A stretch of DNA of 20,488 nucleotides from Rhodobacteraceae bacterium UBA1943 (GTDB lineage: Bacteria; Pseudomonadota; Alphaproteobacteria; Rhodobacterales; Rhodobacteraceae), in the NCBI GenBank assembly GCA_002336845.1, contig DDEX01000015.1:1-20488 (forward strand), read 5' to 3'. Below are positions 7,545 to 14,394 of this stretch, piece after piece. Under the pieces are notes generated by a model, which was given only the letters and a program-made list of their open reading frames with translations, was not told the origin of the DNA and made no database searches. Each line of letters starts with the position of its first letter. Within the stretch, counting starts at the first letter, position 1. The position numbers and the translations under genes are program-made.

Positions 7545-7556
7545 GCCCCGCGGGGC
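7545..7556. repeat. 12-bp perfect GC palindrome between ybgC and creA
   Basis: GCCCCGCGGGGC is self-complementary over its full length and lies in the 111-bp divergent region between the ybgC and creA starts. It could be an operator half-site pair or a small cruciform; nothing else supports a role, and GC-rich palindromes of this size are common here. Confidence 0.35.
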
Positions 7557-7587
7557 CATCTTGACGACCTTGAACCCGGAGGTTGCC

Positions 7588-8037
7588 ATGCGCCTGTTGC
7601 CCGCCCTTGCCCTGAGCCTTTTTGCCACCACCGCAACCGCCGAAGAGGTCGGGCGCGTGGGCGTTGACTGGGTGGGCAATGACATCGTGATCGACGCCTT
7701 CGCCGACCCCGAGGTGCAGGGCGTCACCTGCCATGTCGCCTATTTCGACCGCTCGGTCTATGACCGGCTGACCCAGGGCAACTGGTTCGAAGACCCGTCC
7801 TATTCGGCGGTCGATTGCAGCCAGACCGGACCTGTCGTGCTGGGCAAGGGGGTATCGGACGATGAGGGCGGCGAGGATGTATTCTCGGAACGCCAGTCGC
7901 TGATCCTGAAACGGCTGAAGGTCACGCGGATCTGGGACCAGAAGAACAATGTCCTGATCTATCTGGCCCACGCGTCCGAGGTGACCCAGGGATCAGGCAA
8001 GATGTCGCTGTCAGTGATCCCCCTGCCCGCCCGCTGA
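7588..8037 (+). CDS. creA: CreA family periplasmic protein
   Basis: This is a 149-aa exported protein of the CreA family, whose molecular function is not established. It has a clear signal peptide (MRLLPALALSLFATTATA, cleavage before EEVG). The mature part shows the CreA pattern: DIVIDAFADPEVQGVTCHVAYFD, a second cysteine in AVDCSQTGPV, EDVFSERQSLILKRLKVTRIWD, and NVLIYLAHASEVTQGSGKMSLSVIPL. GGAGG lies 7 nt before the ATG at 7588. It is divergent from ybgC (111 bp between starts) and is the only plus-strand gene inside the long minus-strand ruv-tol block. Its 3' end overlaps the end of the convergent 211-aa gene by 27 bp. Confidence 0.9.
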   Translation: MRLLPALALSLFATTATAEEVGRVGVDWVGNDIVIDAFADPEVQGVTCHVAYFDRSVYDRLTQGNWFEDPSYSAVDCSQTGPVVLGKGVSDDEGGEDVFSERQSLILKRLKVTRIWDQKNNVLIYLAHASEVTQGSGKMSLSVIPLPAR

Positions 8038-8646
8038 AATGCGCGCCGCCAGCCGCAGCGCATGGCTGGCATCCTGTGCGACCATCGGCATCGGGGCCAT
8101 ATAGGCCGCGCGGATAACCGAGGCGATCTCGGGCCGCAGGATCACGGTCTGCCCGGCCCGCGCCAGGGGCGAGCCTTGGGCAAAGGCCCCTTCACCCCAG
8201 GTCAGGATGGTTTGTGCCGCCTCATTCAGGGCGACCACTTCGGCTGGCAAATCGGCAAGCGGGCCATTCATCCGCAGAAACACGAAGGCCGCCTTTATCG
8301 CGCCATCGGCATCGAACCGGAAGGCCCGGTACTGGTTGGCCCCCGCGGCGGCCAGCCGGTCGCACAGGGGGCCAAGCCCCGGCACCAACTGGTCCAGCTT
8401 GGGCACCTGCGGCAGTTCCGCCCAATCCTGAAAGAAGAACATCATCAGATTGGCGCCCAGCTCGGGGTCGGTCTCGGCCATCTGGTGGCCCGCCAGTGTG
8501 ACCATCGCCTCGATCGCGCCCTTGACGGTGGCCAGCGTCGCATCGTCAACGCCAAACACCACCGGCACGATGGGCCGCCCCCAGCGGGCGCAGAGGTATT
8601 GGCCGTCACGGCGGGTGAACAGCGCCTGAATCTCATCTGCGGTCAT
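8011..8646 (-). CDS. Conserved hypothetical protein, 211 aa, between ruvB and ybgC
   Basis: This is a soluble 211-aa protein with no signal peptide or obvious membrane segment. It begins MTADEIQALFTRRDGQYLCARWGRPIVPVVFGVDDATL and contains NLMMFFFQDWAEL, LGPLCDRLAAAGANQYRAFRFDADGAIKAAFVFLRM and APMPMVAQDASHALRLAARISAG. I recall proteins of this kind at the same place in other Rhodobacteraceae but know no function or named domain. ATG at 8646 has GGAGG 6 nt upstream and is preferred to a further start at 8703. The composite palindrome at 8710-8821 lies between it and ruvB, and its 3' end overlaps convergent creA. Confidence 0.75.
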   Translation of the reverse strand: MTADEIQALFTRRDGQYLCARWGRPIVPVVFGVDDATLATVKGAIEAMVTLAGHQMAETDPELGANLMMFFFQDWAELPQVPKLDQLVPGLGPLCDRLAAAGANQYRAFRFDADGAIKAAFVFLRMNGPLADLPAEVVALNEAAQTILTWGEGAFAQGSPLARAGQTVILRPEIASVIRAAYMAPMPMVAQDASHALRLAARISAGGQGDH

Positions 8647-8709
8647 TGCGGGCCTCCGGGCTTTGGCGCAGCGATAGCGGAGGTTGCGCCAAGGCTCAAC
8701 CATCGGACC

Positions 8710-8821
8710 GGGGGCCAGCCCCCGGACCCCCGGAGTATTTCCAGAAGGGCAAATGCAATCCGGCAGTCTGATTTGCCCTTCTGGAAATACTCTCGGGGGG
8801 TGCGGGGGGCGAAGCGCCCCC
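8710..8821. repeat. Composite palindromic intergenic repeat (three nested hairpins)
   Basis: Between ruvB and the 211-aa gene lie three hairpins in a row. First is GGGGGC/GCCCCC with a 2-nt loop (8710-8723). Second is a perfect 22-bp inverted repeat with a 16-nt spacer (8733-8754 and 8771-8792). Third is GGGGGCG-AAG-CGCCCCC (8805-8821), whose core GCGAAGC is a very stable DNA mini-hairpin. The wording CCCCCGGAGTATTT next to GC-rich arms resembles the REP-like intergenic elements I recall from Rhodobacteraceae. It could act as an mRNA stabiliser or attenuator between ruvB and the genes after it. Confidence 0.8.
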
Positions 8822-8833
8822 GCCGCCGTGGGG

Positions 8834-9868
8834 TCAACCGTCGAACAGATCGCTTTGCCCCGGCCCCTTGGGCGGGTCGATCCCCAGATGCCGCCAGGCG
8901 CGCATCGCCAGCATCCGTCCGCGCGGGGTGCGCTGGATCAGGCCCTGTTGCAAGAGATAGGGCTCGATCACCTCTTCAATCGCATCGCGGCTTTCCGACA
9001 GCGCGGCGGAAATGGTTTCCACCCCCACCGGCCCGCCGCCGTAATTCTCGGCCAGAAGCAGCATGTAGCGCCGGTCGGCGCCATCAAGCCCCAGATGATC
9101 CACCCCCAGCCGGGTCAGCGCGCGGTCGGCGATGGCGCGGGTCAGGCGGCCATCGCCCTCGACCGTGACGAAATCGACCACCCGGCGCAACAGTCGCCCG
9201 GCGATGCGCGGGGTGCCACGGGCGCGGCGCGCAATCTCTTTCGTGCCTTCGGGATCGGCAGCTATGCCCAAGAGGCGCGCGCCACGGCGGACAATCTCGT
9301 CCAGCTCCTCCTCGGTATAAAATTGCAACCGGGTCGGGATGCCGAAACGGTCGCGCAAGGGCGTGGTCAACAGGCCCAGCCGCGTGGTGGCGCCAACCAG
9401 CGTGAAGGGTTGCAGGTCGATGCGCACGGTGCGCGCCGCCGGCCCCTCGCCGATCACCAGATCCAGCGCGAAATCCTCCATCGCCGGATACAGCACCTCT
9501 TCCACCACCGGCGACAGGCGATGAATCTCGTCGATGAACAGCACATCGCGCGGCTCCAGATTGGTCAGGATCGCGGCCAGATCGCCGGGCTTGGCCAGCA
9601 CGGGGCCAGAGGTCATGCGAAACCCCACGCCCAATTCGCGCGCCATGATCTGCGCCAGCGTCGTCTTGCCCAGGCCGGGGGGGCCATGGAACAGGGTGTG
9701 GTCCATCGACTCGCCGCGCAGCTTGGCGCTTTCGATGAAAACACGCAGGTTCGCGCGTGCCTCGTGCTGGCCGATGAACTCGTCCAGCCCCTGTGGCCGC
9801 AACGCGCGGTCGGCATCTTCGGGCAGACGCTCGGGGCGAAGGGTGGGGTCAGAGGTCAATTGCGCCAT
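8834..9868 (-). CDS. ruvB: Holliday junction branch migration ATPase RuvB
   Basis: RuvB is the AAA+ hexameric motor that drives branch migration with RuvA. The 344-aa product has Walker A GPPGLGKTT at 63-71, Walker B LFIDEIHR at 110-117, sensor-1 region LVGATTRLG at 157-165, LRDRFGIPTRLQF with the arginine-finger area at 171-174, and the winged-helix end EPYLLQQGLIQRTPRGRMLA. Length agrees with the family. The start at 9868 (MAQLTSDPTLRPERLPED) fits the family N terminus but lacks a strong Shine-Dalgarno; the upstream gene stops 16 nt before it, so re-initiation is possible. Confidence 0.98.
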   Translation of the reverse strand: MAQLTSDPTLRPERLPEDADRALRPQGLDEFIGQHEARANLRVFIESAKLRGESMDHTLFHGPPGLGKTTLAQIMARELGVGFRMTSGPVLAKPGDLAAILTNLEPRDVLFIDEIHRLSPVVEEVLYPAMEDFALDLVIGEGPAARTVRIDLQPFTLVGATTRLGLLTTPLRDRFGIPTRLQFYTEEELDEIVRRGARLLGIAADPEGTKEIARRARGTPRIAGRLLRRVVDFVTVEGDGRLTRAIADRALTRLGVDHLGLDGADRRYMLLLAENYGGGPVGVETISAALSESRDAIEEVIEPYLLQQGLIQRTPRGRMLAMRAWRHLGIDPPKGPGQSDLFDG

Positions 9869-9884
9869 CCGTTTCGTTTCTGGG

Positions 9885-10430
9885 TCATGCCGATGGCAGC
9901 CTTTTCCTGAGCCACGCGACAATCGCGGTGGCTTCGGCTACCTCGACGCCCGGAGCGATCCTGCAGATGCGCTGACCATAGGTGAAGGCAACCGCCACCG
10001 CGCCTCCCATGAAATTGAAGCGCCGCCGCGGCTCCCACCAGTCAAACAGGCCAGACAGGGCGGCGACGGAAAGATCGCGGATGTTTGCTGCGCGATACCG
10101 CTTTCGCAGGCGACACCCGGGAAAGCAGTCAGACACCTCCAGATCGCCGTCAACGCAGCGCAGTTCCTGGCGCCCCTTCAACATCCACAAGAATGTGCTG
10201 GCAAGGTATCCTCCGCCGACGATCCAGATCAGCAGCCAAATGGCTATACCGGGAGAGAAATCGTCGGCAAGACGCATAATGGTCGAAATGCCTGCCCCCA
10301 CCCAACCCAGAAGCCACAGGGCTAAAAAGCAAATATACGGAACAGAGCGCGGGGCAGGAATGATCACAACCTCATCGCCCGGCTCGGCACGGATCTTGTA
10401 GCGCACGTTATCCCAGGGTTCAAAAGCCAT
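9885..10430 (-). CDS. Uncharacterised two-TM membrane protein between ruvA and ruvB
   Basis: The 181-aa product begins MAFEPWDNVRYKIRAEPGDEVVIIPAPRS. It has two closely spaced membrane helices at about 30-50 (VPYICFLALWLLGWVGAGIS) and 60-84 (GIAIWLLIWIVGGGYLASTFLWML). After these comes a cytoplasmic beta-rich tail (GRQELRCVDGDLEVSDCFPGCRLRKRYRAANIRDL...) ending in AWLRKRLPSA. The two-helix-plus-beta layout recalls bacterial PH-like membrane proteins, but I cannot assign a family. It starts 2 nt after the ruvA stop with AAAGGGG upstream and is followed by ruvB after 16 nt, so it is co-transcribed with the ruv genes. Confidence 0.8.
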   Translation of the reverse strand: MAFEPWDNVRYKIRAEPGDEVVIIPAPRSVPYICFLALWLLGWVGAGISTIMRLADDFSPGIAIWLLIWIVGGGYLASTFLWMLKGRQELRCVDGDLEVSDCFPGCRLRKRYRAANIRDLSVAALSGLFDWWEPRRRFNFMGGAVAVAFTYGQRICRIAPGVEVAEATAIVAWLRKRLPSA

Positions 10431-10432
10431 GG

Positions 10433-11107
10433 CTACCCCTTTGGCGCCAAAAGTTTCAGGCTGGCGCGGATCAGGGCGGCGGTGTCGGCCTCGGGTGCGT
10501 CGCCTGCGGCCGTCGCCACAGCTTGCGCCGCGTCGCCTTGCCCGTAGCCAAGGTTGATCAGCGCCGACAGCGCATCGGCGGTAAAGGCGACGCGGGGCGG
10601 CGGGGCGGCGGGCCTGGCAGCCCGCTTCGGCGCAGGCATATCGGGTTCGATCACCACATCCCCGGCATCGGCGGTGGCAGACAGGCTGACGCCCATGGCC
10701 ATCACGCCCGGCGCCTTGGACTTCAGCTCAAGGATCACACGCTGCGCCAGTTTGGGCCCAACGCCGGGCGCCGCCTGAATGGCCCGCTGATCGCCCAAAG
10801 TGATGGCGCGCGACACCCCCTCTGGCCCCAGTGTGCCCAGAATGGCCATCGCCGCCTTGGCGCCCACGCCTTGCACCGTGACCAGCAGCTTGTGCCATTC
10901 CTTTTCCAGCATCGTCGGAAAACCGAACAGTTGCAGCAGATCCTCGCGCACCAGAAGTTCGGTATAAAGGGAAACCGCCTCTCCCACACCCGGCAGGCCC
11001 GCCAGCGTGCGGTCGCTGACATGCACGACATAGCCGACGCCGCGCACATCGATCAGCACATGGTCCGGCCCGCGCCAGTCCAGCCGCCCGGAAATCTTGC
11101 CGATCAT
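10433..11107 (-). CDS. ruvA: Holliday junction branch migration protein RuvA
   Basis: RuvA is the tetrameric junction-binding subunit of RuvAB. The 224-aa product begins MIGKISGRLDWRGPDHVLIDVRGVGYVV (OB fold). Two helix-hairpin-helix motifs follow, LLVTVQGVGAKAAMAILGTLG and IQAAPGVGPKLAQRVILELK, then a proline-rich linker (about 155-175) and a C-terminal domain III (FTADALSALINLGYGQGDAAQAV) that touches RuvB. The ATG at 11107 overlaps the ruvC stop as ATGA, so the two are translationally coupled; GGGCAAGGGC precedes it. Confidence 0.97.
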   Translation of the reverse strand: MIGKISGRLDWRGPDHVLIDVRGVGYVVHVSDRTLAGLPGVGEAVSLYTELLVREDLLQLFGFPTMLEKEWHKLLVTVQGVGAKAAMAILGTLGPEGVSRAITLGDQRAIQAAPGVGPKLAQRVILELKSKAPGVMAMGVSLSATADAGDVVIEPDMPAPKRAARPAAPPPRVAFTADALSALINLGYGQGDAAQAVATAAGDAPEADTAALIRASLKLLAPKG

Positions 11108-11616
11108 GCCCTTGCCCTTTGTACCGCAGCCTGAAGCCGGTTCGCGCTTTGCATATGATGGGCGTGGCAGATGGCAATGGCCAGCGCATCGGCTGCGTCC
11201 GGTCCGGCCAGTTGCACCCCCGGCAGGTGCAGCCGAACCATGTGGTCGATCTGCACCTTGGCGGCATGGCCCACGCCGACGACCGTCTTCTTCACCGCAT
11301 TGGGGGCGTATTCCCCCACCGGGATCCCGGCCTGCGCGGGCACAAGCAGGGCGATGCCCCGGGCCTGCCCCAGCTTTAGCGTGGCCACAGCATCCTTGTT
11401 GACGAAAGTATGCTCGACCGCCGAGGTATCGGGGGCGTAAAGGCGCACCACCTCGGTCAACTGACTGTGCAGGCTGCGCAGGCGTTCCGCCAATGTGCCT
11501 TCGGAACCATCGGAATGGCAGATGCCATTGGCCACATGGGTCAGCCGCGATCCGGCAACGTCGATCACCCCCCAGCCGAGGTTGCGAAGGCCAGGGTCGA
11601 TCCCCAGAACGCGCAT
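11104..11616 (-). CDS. ruvC: Crossover junction endodeoxyribonuclease RuvC
   Basis: RuvC is the dimeric Holliday-junction resolvase. The 170-aa product starts MRVLGIDPGLRNLGWGVID, placing Asp7 of the catalytic tetrad; Glu68 is in SAVEHTFVNKDA, and Asp140 and Asp143 in AGPDAADALAIAICH. Length matches E. coli (173 aa). ATG at 11616 has AAGGGGC 5 nt upstream; open frame continues upstream but with no family similarity. It is the first gene of the ruvCA-x-B transcript, and a candidate promoter with a near-LexA site lies directly upstream. Confidence 0.97.
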   Translation of the reverse strand: MRVLGIDPGLRNLGWGVIDVAGSRLTHVANGICHSDGSEGTLAERLRSLHSQLTEVVRLYAPDTSAVEHTFVNKDAVATLKLGQARGIALLVPAQAGIPVGEYAPNAVKKTVVGVGHAAKVQIDHMVRLHLPGVQLAGPDAADALAIAICHAHHMQSANRLQAAVQRARA

Positions 11617-11643
11617 GACTGCCCCTTTTCGTTGTTTTTCCCG

Positions 11644-11672
11644 AAATAGCACGAAACAAGAACATGCGCCAA
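11644..11672 (-). promoter_or_regulatory. Candidate ruvC promoter with near-match LexA-type site
   Basis: On the minus strand TTGGCG (11672-11667) and CTATTT (11649-11644) are 17 bp apart, about 28 nt before the ruvC ATG. The spacer carries GCAC-N7-GAAC on the plus strand (11649-11663), one base away from the GAAC-N7-GAAC LexA box known for Rhodobacter. ruvCAB is an SOS operon in many bacteria, which makes the near-match plausible but not proven. Confidence 0.35.
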
Positions 11673-11850
11673 GGTTAATTCCAGCCTTGGCAATTCCCGG
11701 CAGGGGGGCTAGACAAGGCGCAAGAAGGCGACGCTGCATTCAGAAAAAGCGACATTTCGGTCGCCTTTCCCCACTCGACCCAACAAGTTCATGGCAAATC
11801 CATGAAATCTGCCATGCGCGTCGTGCAAGGCGGCATTGCTGGCGCCCCCA

Positions 11851-11879
11851 TTGCCCCGCGTTCGCAGTCTGACTATTTA
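11851..11879 (+). promoter_or_regulatory. Candidate sigma-70 promoter of the DUF1127 gene
   Basis: TTGCCC (11851-11856) and TATTTA (11874-11879) are separated by 17 bp, about 60 nt before the ATG at 11939. The 7-bp inverted repeat at 11788-11806 lies 45 bp upstream and could bind an activator. Confidence 0.4.
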
Positions 11880-11938
11880 GCCGCCATCAAGGGTAAATAA
11901 TTGCCCGATGTGCGAGCAGTTTGTGAAAGGAATACGCA

Positions 11939-12142
11939 ATGGCCGCCTATGAGACGTCCCGCGCGGCGCCGTTTGGCGCCATCTCGATCTTCCGCTTTGT
12001 CCAGTCGCTGGGCGAAGTTGCCACCCGCTTTTCCGCCTGGAATGACGCACGGGTGACCCGCAAGGCCCTGTCGAAGCTGACCGACCGTGAGCTTGACGAT
12101 ATCGGCCTGTGCCGTGGAGATGTTGACCTGATCGGCCGTTAA
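11939..12142 (+). CDS. DUF1127 domain small protein
   Basis: This 67-aa basic protein ends with the DUF1127 pattern RFSAWNDARVTRKALSKLTDRELDDIGLCRGDVDLI (about 30-66). Such proteins are very common in Rhizobiales and Rhodobacterales; some were reported to affect small-RNA turnover and phosphate or carbon physiology, but no role is known for this one. AAAGGA lies 8 nt before the ATG. It is monocistronic: it has its own promoter candidate and a strong terminator 25 nt after the stop. Confidence 0.9.
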   Translation: MAAYETSRAAPFGAISIFRFVQSLGEVATRFSAWNDARVTRKALSKLTDRELDDIGLCRGDVDLIGR

Positions 12143-12167
12143 GCCGTTTTCAGCGTCAGAGATGAAC

Positions 12168-12210
12168 GAAGGCCGTTGTCCGACCCGGACAACGGCCTTC
12201 TGGTTTCTTG
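12168..12210 (+). terminator. Rho-independent terminator after the DUF1127 gene
   Basis: A perfect 15-bp stem (12168-12182 with 12186-12200, beginning GAAGGCCGTTG) closes on an ACC loop and is followed by TGGTTTCTTG. It ends the DUF1127 transcript before the convergent 119-aa gene; the reverse direction lacks a T run. Confidence 0.85.
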
Positions 12211-12235
12211 GGCGGCAAACGATCTTGACCCCGTA

Positions 12236-12595
12236 TCAAGACTTGAGCGCGTGTACCCCCTGCCCGATCTTCTTGGCCAGAAATTCGGTAACGGGTTCCG
12301 ACTGCATCAGCCATGCGCCGAATTTGTCAAACCCTACCCCCGCCTCAAGCCGGGCGAGACGGTCCTGATAATTGGCCGGACCCACATAATAAAAGATCGT
12401 GGCTTTCAATAGGAAGGCGGCAGTCAGCGCAAACAGCACAGGCATCAGAAACGACCTGCGCCGCCGGCTTTTGGGCTGCCCGTAATAGAAGGAACGGCCC
12501 AACGCGCCCGTGGCTTCATGGGCAAAACCCTTGGACCGCTGAGAATGATAACGGCGAACGCTGTCGTAAAAGTCTGTCAAATTCTGATCGGTCAT
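12236..12595 (-). CDS. Hypothetical single-TM protein, 119 aa
   Basis: The product begins MTDQNLTDFYDSVRRYHSQRSKGFAHEATGALGRSF, a charged cytoplasmic part. It then has a basic stretch QPKSRRRRS, one membrane helix at about 49-70 (FLMPVLFALTAAFLLKATIFYY) and a short outer tail with a helix (YQDRLARLEAGVGFDKFGAWLM) ending GVHALKS. The positive-inside rule places the N terminus in the cytoplasm. I do not recognise a named family. ATG at 12595 has only a weak GGGG Shine-Dalgarno; a TATATT -10-like element lies at 12620-12615 just upstream. It is convergent with the DUF1127 gene. Confidence 0.7.
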   Translation of the reverse strand: MTDQNLTDFYDSVRRYHSQRSKGFAHEATGALGRSFYYGQPKSRRRRSFLMPVLFALTAAFLLKATIFYYVGPANYQDRLARLEAGVGFDKFGAWLMQSEPVTEFLAKKIGQGVHALKS

Positions 12596-12696
12596 CACGA
12601 ACCCCGTCACCACTAATATACATGACCGGAATAGGCCCGAAATGTGGCGCGAAAGTGGCGAAATGAACCGGGTGAGTTTTGCTATCGGGAAACGAT

Positions 12697-13575
12697 TCAG
12701 TTCCGTTTCAGAACCAATGCCGACCATTCGCCCAGATCCTCGCGCGAGACGAGGGCAAATCCTGCCGCCTGATAGGCCGCGATGATCGCTTCTGCCTGCA
12801 CCACCAGCAGACCCGACAGGATGATCAGGCCCCCCGGCGCGCAATGCGCGGCCATGTCGGGGGCCAGCTCGATCAGCGGGCCTTTCAGGATATTGGCGAA
12901 GATCAGGTCATAGGGGGCGGCCTGTTGCAGGCGCGGATGGGCAAAGCCCGCCGCCTCCAGACATTCGATGCGCCCCACAAGACCGTTGATCGAGACATTC
13001 GCCTCGGCCACATCCACCGCCACGCGGTCAATGTCGCTTGCGATCACCAGCGCCTCGGGCAGAACGGCGGCGGCGGCCATCGCCAGAACGGCGGTGCCAC
13101 AACCGATGTCGGCTACCCTGGCTGGGCGGAAGCCCTGATCATAAAGGCGGTCGAATGCGCGCAGGCAACCCAGCGTCGTGCCGTGGTGGCCGGTGCCGAA
13201 GGCCACCGTCGCCTCGATCTGCAGGGCTACCCGACCCGGATCGGTGGGCACCTTGTCGGCATCATGGCTGCCATAGACAAAGAAGCGCCCCGCCTCGACC
13301 GGCTTCAGCTCGCGCCGCACCTTGGCAACCCAGTCAATCTCGGGCAGCTCCGACAGGGCAAAGGGCCGCGCGCCGAAAGATTCCGCCACCAGCGACAGAA
13401 GCGCCTCGTTCGGCGGCTCCAGATAATAAGCGCCGATTTCCCACAGGCCCGAGTCGTCCTCGATCTCGAACACGCCAACGCCGACCGGAACCGGCTCCAA
13501 CTGCTCCAGCGACTGCGCGATGGCATTGGCGCGGGCTTCGCCGGGCACGGTGGTCAGGGCGGAATAGGTGGTCAT
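12697..13575 (-). CDS. prmA: Ribosomal protein L11 methyltransferase PrmA
   Basis: PrmA trimethylates L11 using S-adenosylmethionine in the cytoplasm. The 292-aa product has an N-terminal substrate-recognition part (about 1-95), then VAFGTGHHGTT (about 124-134), motif I VADIGCGTAVLAMAAA (about 154-169), the acidic end of strand 2 VIASDIDRVAV (about 177-187), and DLIFANILKGPL (about 223-234), where E. coli PrmA has the matching N-I-L substrate-side motif. Length agrees with the family. GGAG lies 7 nt before ATG 13575. It follows msrA by 75 bp and may share its transcript. Confidence 0.95.
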   Translation of the reverse strand: MTTYSALTTVPGEARANAIAQSLEQLEPVPVGVGVFEIEDDSGLWEIGAYYLEPPNEALLSLVAESFGARPFALSELPEIDWVAKVRRELKPVEAGRFFVYGSHDADKVPTDPGRVALQIEATVAFGTGHHGTTLGCLRAFDRLYDQGFRPARVADIGCGTAVLAMAAAAVLPEALVIASDIDRVAVDVAEANVSINGLVGRIECLEAAGFAHPRLQQAAPYDLIFANILKGPLIELAPDMAAHCAPGGLIILSGLLVVQAEAIIAAYQAAGFALVSREDLGEWSALVLKRN

Positions 13576-13650
13576 CGGGCGGCTCCTTCAGGATAAGCCG
13601 GGCTTAATCGCAAGGGCCGCCCGTGGCAAGCTGCGCGCGCGATACGCGCC

Positions 13651-14310
13651 TTAGCGCGCTGCCACGCCGGTGCCGATCGGACAGGTCACGCCGGTGCCCG
13701 CCAGCCCGCAATAGCCATCAGGGTTCTTGGCCAGATATTGCTGGTGGTAATCTTCGGCAAAGTAAAAGGTCGGCACCGGCAGGATCTCGGTCGTGATCCG
13801 GCCCAAGCCACGCGCGTCCAGCGCCTGCTGATAGGCCAGCTTTGACGCCTCGGCCTCCGCCTGCTGTTCAGGCGAATAGGTATAGATGCCCGACCTGTAG
13901 GTGCTGCCCACGTCATTGCCCTGACGCATTCCCTGCGTCGGGTCGTGGTTTTCCCAGAACACCTTGAGCAGGCCGTCATAACTGATCACGGCGGGGTCGT
14001 AGATGACGCGAACCACCTCATTATGGCCGGTAAGCTGGGTGCAGGTCTCTTTATAGGTCGGGTTCGGCGTATAACCGCCCGCATAGCCGACCATGGTCAG
14101 CCACACACCCGGCGTCTGCCAGAACTTGCGCTCCACGCCCCAGAAACACCCCATGCCGAACATCGCCTGCGCCATCCCCTCGGGCACCGGCGCATCCAGC
14201 GGCAGGCCAGACAGGAAATGCGTCGCGGCGGTGGGAATGGGGGTATCGCGGCCAGGAAGGGCATCGGCGGGGGCGACCATCTGCATCTTGCGGCGATCAA
14301 TCAGGAACAT
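13651..14310 (-). CDS. msrA: Peptide-methionine (S)-S-oxide reductase MsrA
   Basis: MsrA reduces the S-epimer of methionine sulfoxide in proteins and free methionine. The 219-aa product has the active-site motif MFGMGCFWGVERKFW with nucleophilic Cys55, the GYAGGYTPNPTYKETCTQLTGHNEVVRV block, FWENHDPTQGMRQGNDVGSTYRS, and two C-terminal cysteines at 201 and 210 (DGYCGLAGTGVTCP) placed like the resolving cysteines of the E. coli enzyme. There is no signal peptide, so it acts in the cytoplasm. AAAGGAGAGG precedes ATG 14310. A TATATT -10-like element (14340-14335) and a 10-bp palindrome CCTTCGAAGG (14355-14364) lie upstream. Confidence 0.96.
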   Translation of the reverse strand: MFLIDRRKMQMVAPADALPGRDTPIPTAATHFLSGLPLDAPVPEGMAQAMFGMGCFWGVERKFWQTPGVWLTMVGYAGGYTPNPTYKETCTQLTGHNEVVRVIYDPAVISYDGLLKVFWENHDPTQGMRQGNDVGSTYRSGIYTYSPEQQAEAEASKLAYQQALDARGLGRITTEILPVPTFYFAEDYHQQYLAKNPDGYCGLAGTGVTCPIGTGVAAR

Positions 14311-14394
14311 GGGCCTCTCCTTTGTTGCGACATGAATATAGGAGTGCGGAAGATCCTTCGAAGGGTTTTGCAGATTTCGTCAAAGAATTTTGGG

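Larger units (their letters stand above)
11617..11938. other. Divergent intergenic region ruvC / DUF1127 gene
   Basis: This 322-bp region holds no gene I can support. It contains the ruvC promoter candidate and an inverted repeat GCCAAGG (11668-11674) / CCTTGGC (11685-11691). A second inverted repeat, TTCATGG (11788-11794) / CCATGAA (11800-11806), lies further on, with the DUF1127 gene promoter candidate after it. The stretch from about 11707 to 11785 shows nothing clear. Confidence 0.5.

Noticed and set aside
7477..7971. An N-terminal extension of YbgC to 7971
   Set aside because: It is antisense to creA and lacks similarity; the ribosome site and hotdog start are at 7476.
11108..11665. An N-terminal extension of RuvA reaching to 11665
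   Set aside because: It overlaps ruvC completely; the family start MIGKISG is at 11107 with an ATGA overlap.
12168..12200. The DUF1127 hairpin as terminator also for the convergent 119-aa gene
   Set aside because: In the minus direction the stem is followed by GTTCATCTC, with no T run.
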